This document shows positions 53,262-62,766 of a DNA stretch of 64,000 nt, in pieces. The notes below the pieces were generated by a model. The model searched no databases. It was not told the origin of the DNA and saw only the letters and a program-made list of their open reading frames with translations. Numbering within the stretch: the first letter of the stretch is position 1; the number at the start of each line of letters is the position of its first letter. The position numbers and the translations under genes are program-made. Source of the stretch: Bradyrhizobium sp. 1 (GTDB lineage: Bacteria > Pseudomonadota > Alphaproteobacteria > Rhizobiales > Xanthobacteraceae); NCBI RefSeq assembly GCF_023073315.1, contig NZ_JADPJH010000018.1, positions 186,494 to 250,493 of the forward strand, given 5' to 3'.

Positions 53262-54011
53262 TTACTTCTTCTTGTCGCCGCCGGCGGGAGCCTTGGCTGC
53301 CGGAGCCTTGGCAGCCGCTGCCGGAGCCTTCGCACCGGCCGCCGGAGCCGCAGCACCCGCTGCTGGCGCAGCGGCGCCAGCCGCCGGAGCCGCAGCAGCA
53401 CCCGGAGCCGCAGCACCAGCCGCAGCCTTCTGCTCTTCGGCGTAGCCGGAGGGCGGCACGATGGTGACGAGGGTCGCGTCCTCGGATGTCAGCGCCTTGA
53501 CACCGTCCGGCAGCTTAACGTCGGACAGATGCAGCGAGTGGCCGATTTCGAGCGAACTGACGTCGACCTCGATGAACTGCGGAATGCTCTCGACACCGCA
53601 CTCGAGTTCGATCGCGTGGGCAACGATGTTGACGGCGCCGCCGCGCTTCACGCCCGGCGAGCCTTCCGCCTTCACGACATGCAGCGGCACGCTGATGCGG
53701 ATGGTGGCGCCTTCGCCGAGACGCAAGAAGTCGACATGGATCGGGAAATCCTTGACCGGATCGAGATGGTAGTCGCGCGGAATCACGCGGTGCTTCTTGC
53801 CATCGAGTTCGACGTCGACCAGCGTGGTCAGGAACCGGCCGGCGAGGATGCGCGTGCGCAGGTCACGGTCGTCAACCGAGATCGGGAGCGGGGGCTGGTT
53901 GTTACCATAGATCACTCCGGGCACTCTCCCGGCGCGACGCTCTGCCCGGGCGGCCCCCTTGCCGCTCTTCGGACGTGCGGTCGCCTTCAATTCCTTGACG
54001 GTCGTCGCCAT
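53262..54011 (-). CDS. rplY: 50S ribosomal protein L25 (Ctc-type) with Ala/Pro-rich tail
   Basis: A 249-residue L25/TL5-family protein that binds 5S rRNA. The body begins MATTVKELKATARPKSGKGAARAERRAG and RVPGVIYGNN, and the CTC domain runs to about residue 180. The last about 65 residues are a low-complexity tail of Ala-Pro-Ala-Gly units and then Lys (APAAGAAAPAAG ... GGDKKK), which is not part of the normal ribosomal fold. The DNA under it (about 53290-53420) is made of near-repeats of a GCAGGCGCC-type unit, so length can vary by slippage. ATG 54011 is chosen over a frame eight codons longer. pth and ychF follow. Confidence 0.94.
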   Translation of the reverse strand: MATTVKELKATARPKSGKGAARAERRAGRVPGVIYGNNQPPLPISVDDRDLRTRILAGRFLTTLVDVELDGKKHRVIPRDYHLDPVKDFPIHVDFLRLGEGATIRISVPLHVVKAEGSPGVKRGGAVNIVAHAIELECGVESIPQFIEVDVSSLEIGHSLHLSDVKLPDGVKALTSEDATLVTIVPPSGYAEEQKAAAGAAAPGAAAAPAAGAAAPAAGAAAPAAGAKAPAAAAKAPAAKAPAGGDKKK

Positions 54012-54164
54012 AACGTTAAGTCCTTGTTTTTGCAAAAGTTAATGGGCCGCAACGCGGCCCATGGCATCGTCCACAGCAAGCCTCCAGGGGTGCGGGGGCC
54101 GCGGACGTGGCGGGCTTTTACCCGGAAGACGCGGAAATGACAAGGAGAATGGGCTGCCGGGCTG

Positions 54165-54324
54165 CGGTTCCCACCCTCCGCTGGAGCGGGAGGGTCGGCT
54201 CACATTGAGCGCAGCGAAATGTGAGACGGGCGGGGTGATCTCTCCCCACGGTCACTGTTCGCGCGGAGAGACTGTCACCCCACCCCGCGCGTGCTAGGCG
54301 CGATCGAGCCCCCTCCAGGGGAGG
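54165..54324. repeat. Family D palindromic intergenic repeat, copy D2
   Basis: Arms CCCTCCGCTGGAGCGGGAGGG, CTCACATT / AATGTGAG, GGCGGGGTGA / TCACCCCACC and CCCCCTCCAGGGGAGG form nested hairpins. GACTGTCACCCCACC (54270-54284) and the terminal CCCCCTCCAGGGGAGG (54309-54324) recur at 22-36 and 76-91 in the window. Confidence 0.7.
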
Positions 54325-54350
54325 GTAAGCGAGGGTAAGCGAGGGTAAGC
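54321..54350. repeat. Three tandem copies of a 10-bp unit
   Basis: GAGGGTAAGC occurs three times without change at 54321-54330, 54331-54340 and 54341-54350. A short tandem repeat at the end of the family D element and close to the UbiK-like stop. Confidence 0.9.
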
Positions 54351-54353
54351 GCC

Positions 54354-54605
54354 CTACCCGCCGAGCTTGGCCTCCAGCGCCACGATCCGCGCCTTCAGCG
54401 CCTCGTTCTCCTCGCGCGCCAAGCGGGCCATGTCCTTGACCGCCTCGAACTCCTCGCGCTTGACGAGATCCATGTCGCGCAGGAATTTCTCGGCCTGGGT
54501 ACGCAACACGGTGTCGACCTCGCGCTTGACGCCCTGGGCAGCACCGGCGGCGTCGTTCATCAGGCGGCCGATCTCGTCGAAAAACCGGTTGTTGGTCTGG
54601 GTCAT
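54354..54605 (-). CDS. UbiK-like accessory factor (BMFP/DUF526)
   Basis: An 83-residue coiled-coil protein. It begins MTQTNNRFFDEIGRLMNDAAG and continues with a helix (QGVKREVDTVLRTQAEKFLRDMDLVKREEFEAVKDMA) and a C-terminal coil LAREENEALKARIVALEAKL. That is the membrane-fusogenic/BMFP layout of UbiK, which assists ubiquinone synthesis in E. coli, and of related proteins. The length is typical. AGGAGAC precedes ATG 54605; the longer frame in the same phase is upstream. It lies divergent from the dienelactone hydrolase/lgt genes. Confidence 0.85.
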   Translation of the reverse strand: MTQTNNRFFDEIGRLMNDAAGAAQGVKREVDTVLRTQAEKFLRDMDLVKREEFEAVKDMARLAREENEALKARIVALEAKLGG

Positions 54606-54772
54606 GTCGGTCTCCTGGCGGCTGCCGATAAACTTTGCGCGAACTCTCCAAAAGACAATGGCAATCCGCGCCGAACGGTTCAAGTGCTGATCGGCGGTAT
54701 CCTTGTCATGCCCCGGTTTCCTTGCAATCGTATTCAACGTCCCTGCATAACAAGAATCAGAAAGCGCAAGAG

Positions 54773-55504
54773 ATGATCGACCAGCAGATCGCAATCCCGA
54801 CCAAGGACGGCCACACCGCAACGTTCATCTCCCACCCCGAACGCGGCGGGCCGTTTCCGGTCATCCTGTTCTACATGGATGCGCCGGCGATCCGCGAAGA
54901 GCTGCGCGACATGGCGCGCCGGCTCGCAACCTCTGGCTATTACGTGATGCTGCCGAACCTCTATTACCGCTCCGGCGTGATGGAGCTCGGCGCGCTCCCG
55001 GCCGATCCGAACGCGCCGGAGCGCAAGCGCATGTTCGCGCTGATGGGCTCGCTCACGATTCCCATGATCATGGAAGATACCAAAGCGCTGCTCAATTATG
55101 CCGAGGGCCAGACGGCCGCGAACACTGAAATCATCGGCACCGTCGGCTATTGCATGAGCGGCCGCTACGCCGTCAACGCCGCTACGCATTTCCCCGACCG
55201 CGTCAAGGCGGCCGCCTCGGTCTACGGCACGCAGCTCGCAACCGATCAGGACGACAGCCCGCATCTCGCGGCCGCCAAGACCAAGGCCGAGCTCTATTTC
55301 GCCTGCGCCGAGACCGACATCTATGCGCCGAGCGAGGTCATCGAAAAGGTCAAGCAGGGCATGAGCGCTGCGAAGGCCGAGGTCGAGATCTATCCCGGCA
55401 CGCATCACGGCTTCGCCTTTCCCAAGCGCCCGGTCTATGACCGCGACGCCGCCGAGCGGCACTGGGAGCGCCTGCTGGCGCTCTATCGCCGCAATCTCGT
55501 CTAG
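54773..55504 (+). CDS. Dienelactone hydrolase family protein
   Basis: A 243-residue alpha/beta hydrolase. The start [23 protein letters not shown] and [29 protein letters not shown] are typical of DLH; the nucleophile is Cys in [13 protein letters not shown] (about 127), as in the DLH family, and the acid/base pair lies in ETDIYAP and the His in [10 protein letters not shown]. The natural substrate is unknown; in the family it includes dienelactone and other esters. A longer frame exists upstream, but ATG 54773 is the family start. lgt follows 14 bases later on the same strand, so cotranscription is likely. Confidence 0.88.
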   Translation: MIDQQIAIPTKDGHTATFISHPERGGPFPVILFYMDAPAIREELRDMARRLATSGYYVMLPNLYYRSGVMELGALPADPNAPERKRMFALMGSLTIPMIMEDTKALLNYAEGQTAANTEIIGTVGYCMSGRYAVNAATHFPDRVKAAASVYGTQLATDQDDSPHLAAAKTKAELYFACAETDIYAPSEVIEKVKQGMSAAKAEVEIYPGTHHGFAFPKRPVYDRDAAERHWERLLALYRRNLV

Positions 55505-55518
55505 ACATAGAAGGCCTG

Positions 55519-56364
55519 ATGCCCTTTCTGCTCATCGACTTTCCCGCCTTCAAGCCGATCGCCATCGAGATCGGCCCGTTCGCGATCCGCTGGTATGCGC
55601 TGGCCTATATCAGCGGCATCGTGTTCGGCTGGCTCTATGCCCGCTCGCTGCTGAAGAAAGAGCGCCTGTGGAGCGGGCCTGCGCCGATGTCGCTGGTGCA
55701 GATCGACGATTTCATCCTGTGGGTGACGCTCGGCATCATCCTGGGCGGCCGCACCGGCTACGTGCTGTTCTACAATCTGCCCTTCTTCATCGAACACCCC
55801 GCGGCGATCTTCAAATTGTGGGAGGGCGGCATGTCCTTCCACGGCGGCTTCCTCGGCTGCGTCGTGGCGGTGATGTGGTTCGCCTATCGCAGCCGCATCT
55901 CGATCTTGTCACTCGGCGACATCACCACCGCGGTCGCACCGGTCGGCCTGCTGCTCGGGCGGATCGCCAATTTCGTCAATGGCGAATTGTGGGGCCGCGC
56001 CACCGATCCGGAATTGCCCTGGGCGGTCATCTTCCCCAAGGACCCCACACAATTGCCGCGCCATCCCAGCCAGCTCTACGAAGCCGGCATGGAGGGCATC
56101 CTGCTGTTCATCGTGCTCGCGATCATGATCCGCTTCGGCGCCCTGAGGCGGCCGGGCATGATCCTCGGCGCCTTCATCCTGATCTACGGCCTGACCCGGA
56201 TCGTCGGCGAGCATTTCCGTGAACCGGACGAGCAGCTCGGCTTTCTCTGGGGCGGATTAACCATGGGCATGCTGTTGTCGATCCCGATGCTTATTGTAGG
56301 CCTGATACTTATTGTATTGGCAGTGAGGCGCGGTGCGCCGAAGCCGACCGAGGCTATTCGTTAG
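55519..56364 (+). CDS. lgt: Prolipoprotein diacylglyceryl transferase
   Basis: Transfers diacylglycerol from phosphatidylglycerol to the lipobox cysteine of lipoproteins at the inner membrane. The 281-residue integral membrane protein has about seven hydrophobic helices. Signature motifs are [36 protein letters not shown] and [25 protein letters not shown] and [19 protein letters not shown] complete the active-site surroundings. Start at 55519 is the family start. It is followed after 21 bases by the MidA-like methyltransferase, and the order lgt-MidA-pgeF is one I recall from other Rhizobiales. Confidence 0.96.
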   Translation: MPFLLIDFPAFKPIAIEIGPFAIRWYALAYISGIVFGWLYARSLLKKERLWSGPAPMSLVQIDDFILWVTLGIILGGRTGYVLFYNLPFFIEHPAAIFKLWEGGMSFHGGFLGCVVAVMWFAYRSRISILSLGDITTAVAPVGLLLGRIANFVNGELWGRATDPELPWAVIFPKDPTQLPRHPSQLYEAGMEGILLFIVLAIMIRFGALRRPGMILGAFILIYGLTRIVGEHFREPDEQLGFLWGGLTMGMLLSIPMLIVGLILIVLAVRRGAPKPTEAIR

Positions 56365-56385
56365 TTCATTTCGAGAAAGCACGCC

Positions 56386-57501
56386 GTGACCGAGCAGTCG
56401 CTAATCAACGAGATCAAGGCGCTGATCAAATCCTCAGGCCCCATGCCGGTCTGGCGGTACATGGAACTGTGCCTGATGCATCCGCGCTACGGCTATTACG
56501 TCTCGCGCGACCCGCTCGGACGTGAAGGCGACTTCACCACCGCGCCTGAGGTCAGCCAGATGTTCGGCGAGTTGCTGGGACTGTGGACCGCCTCGGTGTG
56601 GAAGCAGATGGGCTCGCCGCAATTTTTGCGGCTGATCGAGCTCGGCCCCGGCCGCGGCACCATGATGGCGGATGCGTTGCGTGCGCTGCGCGTGCTGCCG
56701 CCGCTCTATCAGGCGCTTCAGATCCATTTGGTCGAGGTCAATCCGGTCCTGCGCGAGCGACAGAATGCGACACTGTCTGGCGTGCGCAACATCGCCTGGC
56801 ACGACAGCATCGACGATGTGCCTGATGGTCCCAGCATCATCCTCGCCAACGAATATTTCGACGTGCTCCCAATCCACCAGATGGTGAAGCGCGAGAACGG
56901 CTGGCATGAGCGCGTGATCGAGATCGATCCCAACGGCAAGCTTCAATTCGGCGCGGCCGCCGAGCCGACGCCGCGCTTCGACGTGCTGCTGCCGTCCCTG
57001 GTGCGCGCCGCGCCCGTCGGCGCCGTGTTCGAGTGGCGGCCGGATAGCGAGATCATGAAGCTCGCGACGCGCGTGCGCGACCAGGACGGCGCCGCGCTGA
57101 TCATTGATTACGGCCATCTGCGCAGCGATGCCGGCGACACTTTTCAGGCCATCGCGCGCCACACCTTCACCGATCCCCTGAAGGCGCCCGGCCAGGCCGA
57201 CGTCACCGCCCATGTCGATTTCCAGGCACTCGCGCGTGCAGCCGAGGATGTCGGCGCCCGCGTGCACGGGCCGGTGACGCAGGGCGATTTCCTCAAGCGC
57301 GTCGGCATCGACACGCGTGCCGCCGCCCTGATGCAGAAGGCGACGCCTGATGTCGCCACCGACATTTCGATCGCGCTGAAGCGCCTGACCGATACCGGAC
57401 GCAGCGGCATGGGCTCGATGTTCAAGGTGCTCGGCATCTCCGAACCGCGGCTGACGGGCCTTGCCGGCCTCAGCGATCTCGAACGGTCCGGAGGGAATTG
57501 A
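56386..57501 (+). CDS. MidA/NDUFAF7-family class I SAM-dependent methyltransferase
   Basis: A 371-residue protein. It starts (GTG 56386) TEQSLINEIKALIKSSGPMPVWRYMELCLMHPRYGYYVS, then the methyltransferase motif IELGPGRGTMMADALRALR and VEVNPVLRERQNATL, and later ILANEYFDVLPIHQMV. NDUFAF7/MidA proteins methylate an Arg of complex I subunit NDUFS2; here the target could be NuoD, by analogy. The C-terminal end contains VDFQALARAAEDVGARVHGPVTQGDFL. It overlaps pgeF by one base (TGATG) and follows lgt, so the three genes are one operon. Confidence 0.9.
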   Translation: MTEQSLINEIKALIKSSGPMPVWRYMELCLMHPRYGYYVSRDPLGREGDFTTAPEVSQMFGELLGLWTASVWKQMGSPQFLRLIELGPGRGTMMADALRALRVLPPLYQALQIHLVEVNPVLRERQNATLSGVRNIAWHDSIDDVPDGPSIILANEYFDVLPIHQMVKRENGWHERVIEIDPNGKLQFGAAAEPTPRFDVLLPSLVRAAPVGAVFEWRPDSEIMKLATRVRDQDGAALIIDYGHLRSDAGDTFQAIARHTFTDPLKAPGQADVTAHVDFQALARAAEDVGARVHGPVTQGDFLKRVGIDTRAAALMQKATPDVATDISIALKRLTDTGRSGMGSMFKVLGISEPRLTGLAGLSDLERSGGN

Positions 57502-58268
57502 TGACTCTCGCTTCGTCGCTACTGTCGGCGGTGCCAGGCCTGCGCCATTCCTTCTTCACGCGTGAAGGCGGCGTATCGAACGGCATCTATTCCGCGCTGA
57601 ACGGCGGGCTCGGCTCGAACGACGATCAGGCCCTCGTCGCGGAGAACCGCCGCCGCATGGCCGAACATGTCGGCGTCGGGCCGGACCGTTTCCTCAGCCT
57701 GCACCAGATCCACTCACCCGACGTGCTCGTCGCAGATCGCGCATGGCCGAGCGGGCCGCGGCCGAAGGGCGATGCGCTGGTGACGAACACGCCAGGCATC
57801 GCGCTCGGCGTCTCCACCGCCGATTGCGGGCCGGTGCTGTTCGTCGATCCCAACGCGCGCGTCATCGGCGGCGCGCATGCCGGCTGGAAGGGCGCGCTCA
57901 CCGGCGTGCTGGAGTCCACGATTTCGGCGATGGAAAAACTCGGCGCCACGCGCAGCGGCATCATCGCCGCGATCGGCCCGCTGATCCGGCAAGAGAGCTA
58001 CGAGGTCGGCAACGAGTTCGTGGCGCGTTTCATCGAGGCGGATGCGGACAACGCAATGTTCTTCATTCCGTCGGTGCGCGAGGGACACGCGATGTTCGAT
58101 CTCGCCGGCTTCATCCGGAAACGGCTGGAGGCCGCCGGCATCCTGATGATCGACGACCTTGGTCTCGACACCTATGCCGACGAGCGCTTCTTCAGCTACC
58201 GCCGCTCGGTGCATCGCAAGGAGCCGGATTACGGCCGCCACGTTCACGCGATCGCGCTGGAGGGATGA
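57501..58268 (+). CDS. pgeF: Polyphenol oxidase/laccase-domain protein, PgeF (YfiH) family
   Basis: A 255-residue protein of the YfiH/PgeF family, which acts as a purine nucleoside-related or peptidoglycan-editing hydrolase; earlier annotations call it multicopper polyphenol oxidase. It has the His-Cys-His metal triad: LHQIHSPDV, STADCGPVLF and GGAHAGWKGAL. ATG 57501 overlaps the last base of the MidA stop, with GGAGGGA at the right spacing; the frame could also start at TTG 57498. A family C repeat starts a few bases after its stop. Confidence 0.9.
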   Translation: MTLASSLLSAVPGLRHSFFTREGGVSNGIYSALNGGLGSNDDQALVAENRRRMAEHVGVGPDRFLSLHQIHSPDVLVADRAWPSGPRPKGDALVTNTPGIALGVSTADCGPVLFVDPNARVIGGAHAGWKGALTGVLESTISAMEKLGATRSGIIAAIGPLIRQESYEVGNEFVARFIEADADNAMFFIPSVREGHAMFDLAGFIRKRLEAAGILMIDDLGLDTYADERFFSYRRSVHRKEPDYGRHVHAIALEG

Positions 58269-58271
58269 CGG

Positions 58272-58408
58272 TCTCGTGCCCCGGACGCTGCGCAGCACGC
58301 AAGTGATGCGCTGCAGAGCCGGGGCCCATTCGGCAACGAGTCTGCGGTGCGTTGTGGGTCCCGGCTCAGCGCAGCAGCGCTACGCGCCGCAGCGCGTCCG
58401 GGACACAC
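58272..58408. repeat. Family C palindromic intergenic repeat, copy C4
   Basis: Left arm TCTCGTGCCCCGGACGC, right arm GCGTCCGGGACACA, inner GCAGAGCCGGGGCCCA / TGGGTCCCGGCTC. It starts three bases beyond the stop of pgeF. Confidence 0.85.
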
Positions 58409-58542
58409 CTTGCGTGTTACTCAGAGCCAAGTGATCGCGCTGGAAGGGTGAACACACCGGCAACGCCGTCTCATTCCGGGGCTATGCACAAATATCGTGC
58501 CCGTAATGCCCCGGATCTGTGTCGCCCCCGCCCTAGACGTTA

Positions 58543-59187
58543 ATGCGTTTTAACGATATCGCTGCCTCCATAATGAGGGACGCGTCATTCATCCTGGGCC
58601 GCGCGGGTTCGCGCGTGCTGGCGGTCATGCTGCTGGCGGCGGCGACCGCGCTTGGCGGCTGCGCCGGCGGCGGTAATGTTGCCAACTCCTATGCGATGGC
58701 GCCGAGCGGCGGCTCCGGGGCAACCGTGGCCTTCGAATCGATCGACGGACCGCCGCCGCAGGTATTCGACCGCATGGTCGGCGTGCTCGACAGCGAATCC
58801 AAGCTGCGCAGCCTGTCCGTGGTCTCCCGCGAGGGCACGGCTGCCTACCGCGTGCGCAGCTACCTCTCCGCCCAGGTGGTGCGCGGCAAGACCGTGATCG
58901 CCTGGGTCTGGGACGTCTACGACGCCAACCAGCAGCGAGCCCTGCGGGTCTCGGGCGAGGAACTGACCTCCGCCAAGGGTGGGCGCGACCCCTGGCAAGC
59001 CGCTGACGATCTGGTGCTGCGGAAGATCGCCCAGGCCGGATTCAGCGGACTTTCCAACATGATCAACGGGACGCCGGACGCGCCCGGCGCTGTTCCCGGC
59101 CTGCGGGGCCCGGCGGTGGCGAGCGTGATCCCGGAGGCACCGGCAACCGAGATGCCGGCTACCGCGCTCGGCTATGCCGAGCGATAA
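58543..59187 (+). CDS. Lipoprotein of unknown function
   Basis: A 214-residue protein. A long basic/hydrophobic N terminus ends in the lipobox LGGC (LLAAATALGGC-AGGG, Cys near residue 43), consistent with a lipid-anchored periplasmic protein. The mature region has QVFDRMVGVLDSESKLRSLSVVSREGTAAYRVRSYLSAQVVRGKTVIAWVWDVYD, a beta-rich block also found in other rhizobial lipoproteins, then a polar C terminus. Shorter start ATG 58573 would put the lipobox at a more usual position; neither start has a good ribosome site. Function is unknown. Confidence 0.75.
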   Translation: MRFNDIAASIMRDASFILGRAGSRVLAVMLLAAATALGGCAGGGNVANSYAMAPSGGSGATVAFESIDGPPPQVFDRMVGVLDSESKLRSLSVVSREGTAAYRVRSYLSAQVVRGKTVIAWVWDVYDANQQRALRVSGEELTSAKGGRDPWQAADDLVLRKIAQAGFSGLSNMINGTPDAPGAVPGLRGPAVASVIPEAPATEMPATALGYAER

Positions 59188-59380
59188 CCCCCGCTCAACC
59201 ACGGTCTCAAGTTGCGGCCAAGCCGTTGGCCCGACTCAGGATTTTCGAAGGGAAAACGTAGCATCCCGGGTTGCCATTGCGGCCCCCGGCCTGATATTTC
59301 CTCGCCCGTCGTAACCGTGCTTTCAGTGGGTATCTGAGATGTTGAACGTCCTATCCAGCAAAGCGCGGGAGGAAGCGTCC

Positions 59381-60334
<954 letters not shown>

Positions 60335-60340
60335 TTTTTT

Positions 60341-60493
60341 CTTCGCCTCTCCCCGCGTGCGGGGAGAGGCCGGAATTCGCGCGAAGCGCGGATTCCAGGT
60401 GAGGGGGACTCTCCGCGAGTCTCACTCCCACCGTCTCCGTGGAGACTCCCCCTCACCCCACCCTCTCCCCGCAAGCGGGGCGAGGGAGCGAAA
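60341..60493. repeat. Family A palindromic intergenic repeat, copy A4
   Basis: Outer arms CGCCTCTCCCCGCGTGCGGGG at the left and CCTCTCCCCGCAAGCGGGGC at the right; inner GGTGAGGGGGACTCTCC / GGAGACTCCCCCTCACC. It starts six bases past the prs stop, right after a TTTTTT run. Confidence 0.85.
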
Positions 60494-60532
60494 GATCGAG
60501 CTCACCTAACCGAAAACTATCCAAGGCGATTG

Positions 60533-60557
60533 TTCGCCTATTGAACGAATGGGCGAA
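60533..60557. promoter_or_regulatory. Inverted repeat, candidate IclR-type operator
   Basis: TTCGCCTATT (60533-60542), GAACG spacer, AATGGGCGAA (60548-60557): 9 of 10 positions are symmetric. It lies 55-80 bases upstream of the iclR start at 60613. IclR proteins often repress their own genes via such palindromes, so autoregulation is likely. Not matched to a known consensus. Confidence 0.45.
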
Positions 60558-60612
60558 TTATGACATGCCTTGGAAAGGCAGCAAGCACTATTTTGCAGGA
60601 TTATCCGAGGCC

Positions 60613-61398
60613 ATGCCCAAGCTGAAGCGGAGTGACACGGACGAGCGCGCGACGGATTTCGTCGAGAGCCTCGATCGCGGACTGCGCCTGCTTCAATGCT
60701 TCGGCACGACGCCGGGTCCGATGACGCTGAGCGATCTCGCCCGCGCCGCGGACCTTCCCCGTGCTACTGCGCGTCGTATGCTGTTCACGCTCCAGCGCGG
60801 CGGTTACGTTTCCGGCGACGGCAAGCTGTTCACGCTGACGCCGCATGTGCTGACGCTGGCGGCGTCCTACCTGCGCTCCAACCAGCTCGTCACGGTCCTG
60901 CAACCGGTGCTCGACCGCGTTGCGATTGCGGCAAATGAAATCGCCTCGCTCGCGGTGCTCGATGGCGATGACGTCGTGTTTGTCGCACGCAGCAGCCCGG
61001 CGCGGATGTTTTCCGGCGGCCTCGAAATCGGCTACCGCCTCCCGGCCTTCTGCACCTCGGTCGGCCGCGCCATGCTGGGCCAGCTCGACGATGCCGATCT
61101 CGCCGCGCGGCTAAAGGCTATGAGACGCGAGCCGCTGACACCGCAGACGGTGACAGATCCGAAAGCACTGCTCACGCGCGTCGCCGCCGACCGCGCGCAA
61201 GACTATTCGCTTGTCGACCGCGAGGCCGAGCCGCATTTCCGTTCAATCTCGGTTCCAGTGCGCCGTTACGACGATGTGATCGTCGGCGCCATCAATATGG
61301 GCGCCCACGTCGATCGCGTGCCCGTGCAGGAATTGATCGAGCGATTTTTGCCGCTACTGCGCGAGGGCGCGGAGTCGGTGCGGTCGCAGTTGCTGTAG
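60613..61398 (+). CDS. IclR-family transcriptional regulator
   Basis: A 261-residue regulator. The N-terminal winged helix is VESLDRGLRLLQCF then LARAADLPRATARRMLFTLQRGGYV; the remainder is the IclR effector-binding domain (EIASLAVLDGDDVVFVARSS ... FCTSVGRAMLGQL ... ISVPVRRYDDVIVGAINMGAHVDRV). Such regulators (PcaR, PobR, PcaU) often control aromatic acid catabolism, which matches the neighbouring box-pathway genes, but the direct target is unknown. The frame opens 58 codons upstream through a repeat; ATG 60613 is the likely start. ATG 60565 is an alternative. It converges with the globin gene with three bases between the stops. Confidence 0.85.
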   Translation: MPKLKRSDTDERATDFVESLDRGLRLLQCFGTTPGPMTLSDLARAADLPRATARRMLFTLQRGGYVSGDGKLFTLTPHVLTLAASYLRSNQLVTVLQPVLDRVAIAANEIASLAVLDGDDVVFVARSSPARMFSGGLEIGYRLPAFCTSVGRAMLGQLDDADLAARLKAMRREPLTPQTVTDPKALLTRVAADRAQDYSLVDREAEPHFRSISVPVRRYDDVIVGAINMGAHVDRVPVQELIERFLPLLREGAESVRSQLL

Positions 61399-61401
61399 GC
61401 G

Positions 61402-61794
61402 CTACCGGTTCCGCATCCAGTCGGCGAGCCCGGACAGCGCGCGATCGAGATCCTGTCGCGCAGCGGCGTCCGCGATCGTCTCCTCCATCGCGCCGCGCAT
61501 GCAAAGCAGCCACGCATCGCGCTCGGCATCGCCGATGGCAAAGCCGAGATGCCGCTGCCGCAGCCGTGGATGGCCCTTCTCGACGGAATAGAGTTTTGGG
61601 CCACCGGTCCATTCGGTGAGATAGCGCTTCAGCACGTCCCTGATCAGGCCGAGGTCGTCCGCATGCATCGCGCGGATGATCTTTGCCTCCGGCAGCGTGT
61701 CCATGCGGTCGTAGAAGCGGTCGACCAACAGGTCGATCGTGGCACGGCCGCCGATCCGCTCGAACATGGAGATGGTGACGTCGCTGTCGGTCAT
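61402..61794 (-). CDS. Group II truncated hemoglobin (trHbO-like)
   Basis: A 130-residue globin. It has the short 2-on-2 globin layout, with MFERIGGRATIDLLVDRFYDRM at the start, LYSVEKGHPRLRQRHLGF in the E-F region and a Trp at the usual G8 position (ERDAWLLCM). His75 is the likely proximal heme ligand, and Trp at 95 marks the group II (trHbO) branch. Members bind O2 and NO and may act in O2 delivery or detoxification. ATG 61794 lies two bases past the stop of boxR, so the two are cotranscribed. Its place next to an O2-dependent benzoyl-CoA pathway is notable. Confidence 0.88.
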   Translation of the reverse strand: MTDSDVTISMFERIGGRATIDLLVDRFYDRMDTLPEAKIIRAMHADDLGLIRDVLKRYLTEWTGGPKLYSVEKGHPRLRQRHLGFAIGDAERDAWLLCMRGAMEETIADAAARQDLDRALSGLADWMRNR

Positions 61795-61796
61795 CC

Positions 61797-62705
61797 CTAC
61801 AGCGCCACGCTGCGCAGGCCAAAACTGCGGGCTTCGTTCTGCAGCACCGGCCTTACCGCATCGATCAGCCTTGCAGCCGCAGCATCCACCGACAGCCCCG
61901 CCGTATCCACTACCGCCGTCGCACGCGAATACAGCGGCTCGCGGCTCAGCAGGATATTGCGCAGCTCGGCCATTGCGGAGCGATCATCGGCCATCGGCCG
62001 CAGGTCGCCCTGGCGGCGGACGCGGGCCATGTGCTCCTCCGGCTCGGCCTTCAGCCAGATCGTGTAGAACGACGACAGGATCTGGTCGAAGGTCAGGGGC
62101 TCGGAGACGATGCCGCCGCCGGTCGCCAGCACCATCAACTCGTTGCGGGCGAGGAGCTGTTGAAGCGCCGCCTGCTCCATACGGCGAAAGCCTTCCTGGC
62201 CATATAGCGCGATGATCTCGGCGACCGAGAGGCCGTTCTGCTGCTCGACCTCCTTGTTGAGCTCGACAAAGCTCCAGCCGACCTTCTTCGCCAGCATTCT
62301 CCCAAGCGTGGACTTGCCAGCGCCGCGCAGCCCGATCAGCGCGATGCCGCAGAACGGCGCGCGTCGCGGCGCGGTTGCGCTGCCGCCGGCGAGCAGATCT
62401 TTTGCTTGAGCGATCTGCGCAGGCGTGGCCTTGCGCAGCAGGTCGCGAAACATCTGCCAGTCTGGTGTCGGATCGGCGGAGGGGAGCAAATCTTCGAGAT
62501 GCGCGCCCATCGCATCTGAGACGCGGCGCAACAGCACGATCGAGACATTGCCCTTGCCGCTTTCGAGCTGCGCGATGTAGCGCTCCGAAATCCCCGATAC
62601 CTTGGCGAGCACTTTGCGCGACATGCCGCGCAGCGCGCGCATGGTGCGCACGCGTTGGCCGAGCTGTTCGAGAAATCGGGATTCGGCTTCGGGACTGTCG
62701 GTCAT
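61797..62705 (-). CDS. boxR: BoxR-type regulator: HTH fused to shikimate kinase-like domain
   Basis: A 302-residue protein. The N-terminal HTH spans about 18-72 (LGQRVRTMRALRGMSRKVLAKVSGISERYIAQLESGKGN). A linker is followed by a shikimate-kinase-like domain with Walker A GLRGAGKST (125-133), RMEQAALQQLL, ATGGGIV and QGDLRPMADD. This fusion is the BzdR/BoxR family, which represses benzoyl-CoA pathways and releases DNA on binding benzoyl-CoA. It is divergent from the benzoate-CoA ligase gene and shares a 138-base control region with palindromes. The globin gene follows it. Confidence 0.92.
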   Translation of the reverse strand: MTDSPEAESRFLEQLGQRVRTMRALRGMSRKVLAKVSGISERYIAQLESGKGNVSIVLLRRVSDAMGAHLEDLLPSADPTPDWQMFRDLLRKATPAQIAQAKDLLAGGSATAPRRAPFCGIALIGLRGAGKSTLGRMLAKKVGWSFVELNKEVEQQNGLSVAEIIALYGQEGFRRMEQAALQQLLARNELMVLATGGGIVSEPLTFDQILSSFYTIWLKAEPEEHMARVRRQGDLRPMADDRSAMAELRNILLSREPLYSRATAVVDTAGLSVDAAAARLIDAVRPVLQNEARSFGLRSVAL

Positions 62706-62723
62706 GAGCCTTCTTTAGCGGAT

Positions 62724-62741
62724 GCCTTCTTGAAAGAAGGC
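62724..62741. promoter_or_regulatory. Perfect palindrome in the boxR-bclA control region
   Basis: GCCTTCTT (62724-62731), GA, AAGAAGGC (62734-62741): a perfect 8-bp inverted repeat. CCTTCTT occurs once more at 62709-62715 in direct orientation, 16 bases away. It lies 19-36 bases upstream of boxR and is a candidate operator for BoxR or another regulator. Confidence 0.5.
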
Positions 62742-62766
62742 CCTGCAGCGTGTTTTAATGAAACAT

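Larger units (their letters stand above)
54012..54353. other. Intergenic region between rplY and the UbiK-like gene, with family D repeat
   Basis: No gene. It contains a family D repeat (about 54165-54324) and three perfect tandem copies of GAGGGTAAGC (54321-54350). The rplY promoter should lie in 54012-54160; no clear hexamers were assigned. Confidence 0.55.

Noticed and set aside
58530..58560. CtrA-like TTAA...TTAA motif before the lipoprotein gene
   Set aside because: The spacing is six bases instead of seven.
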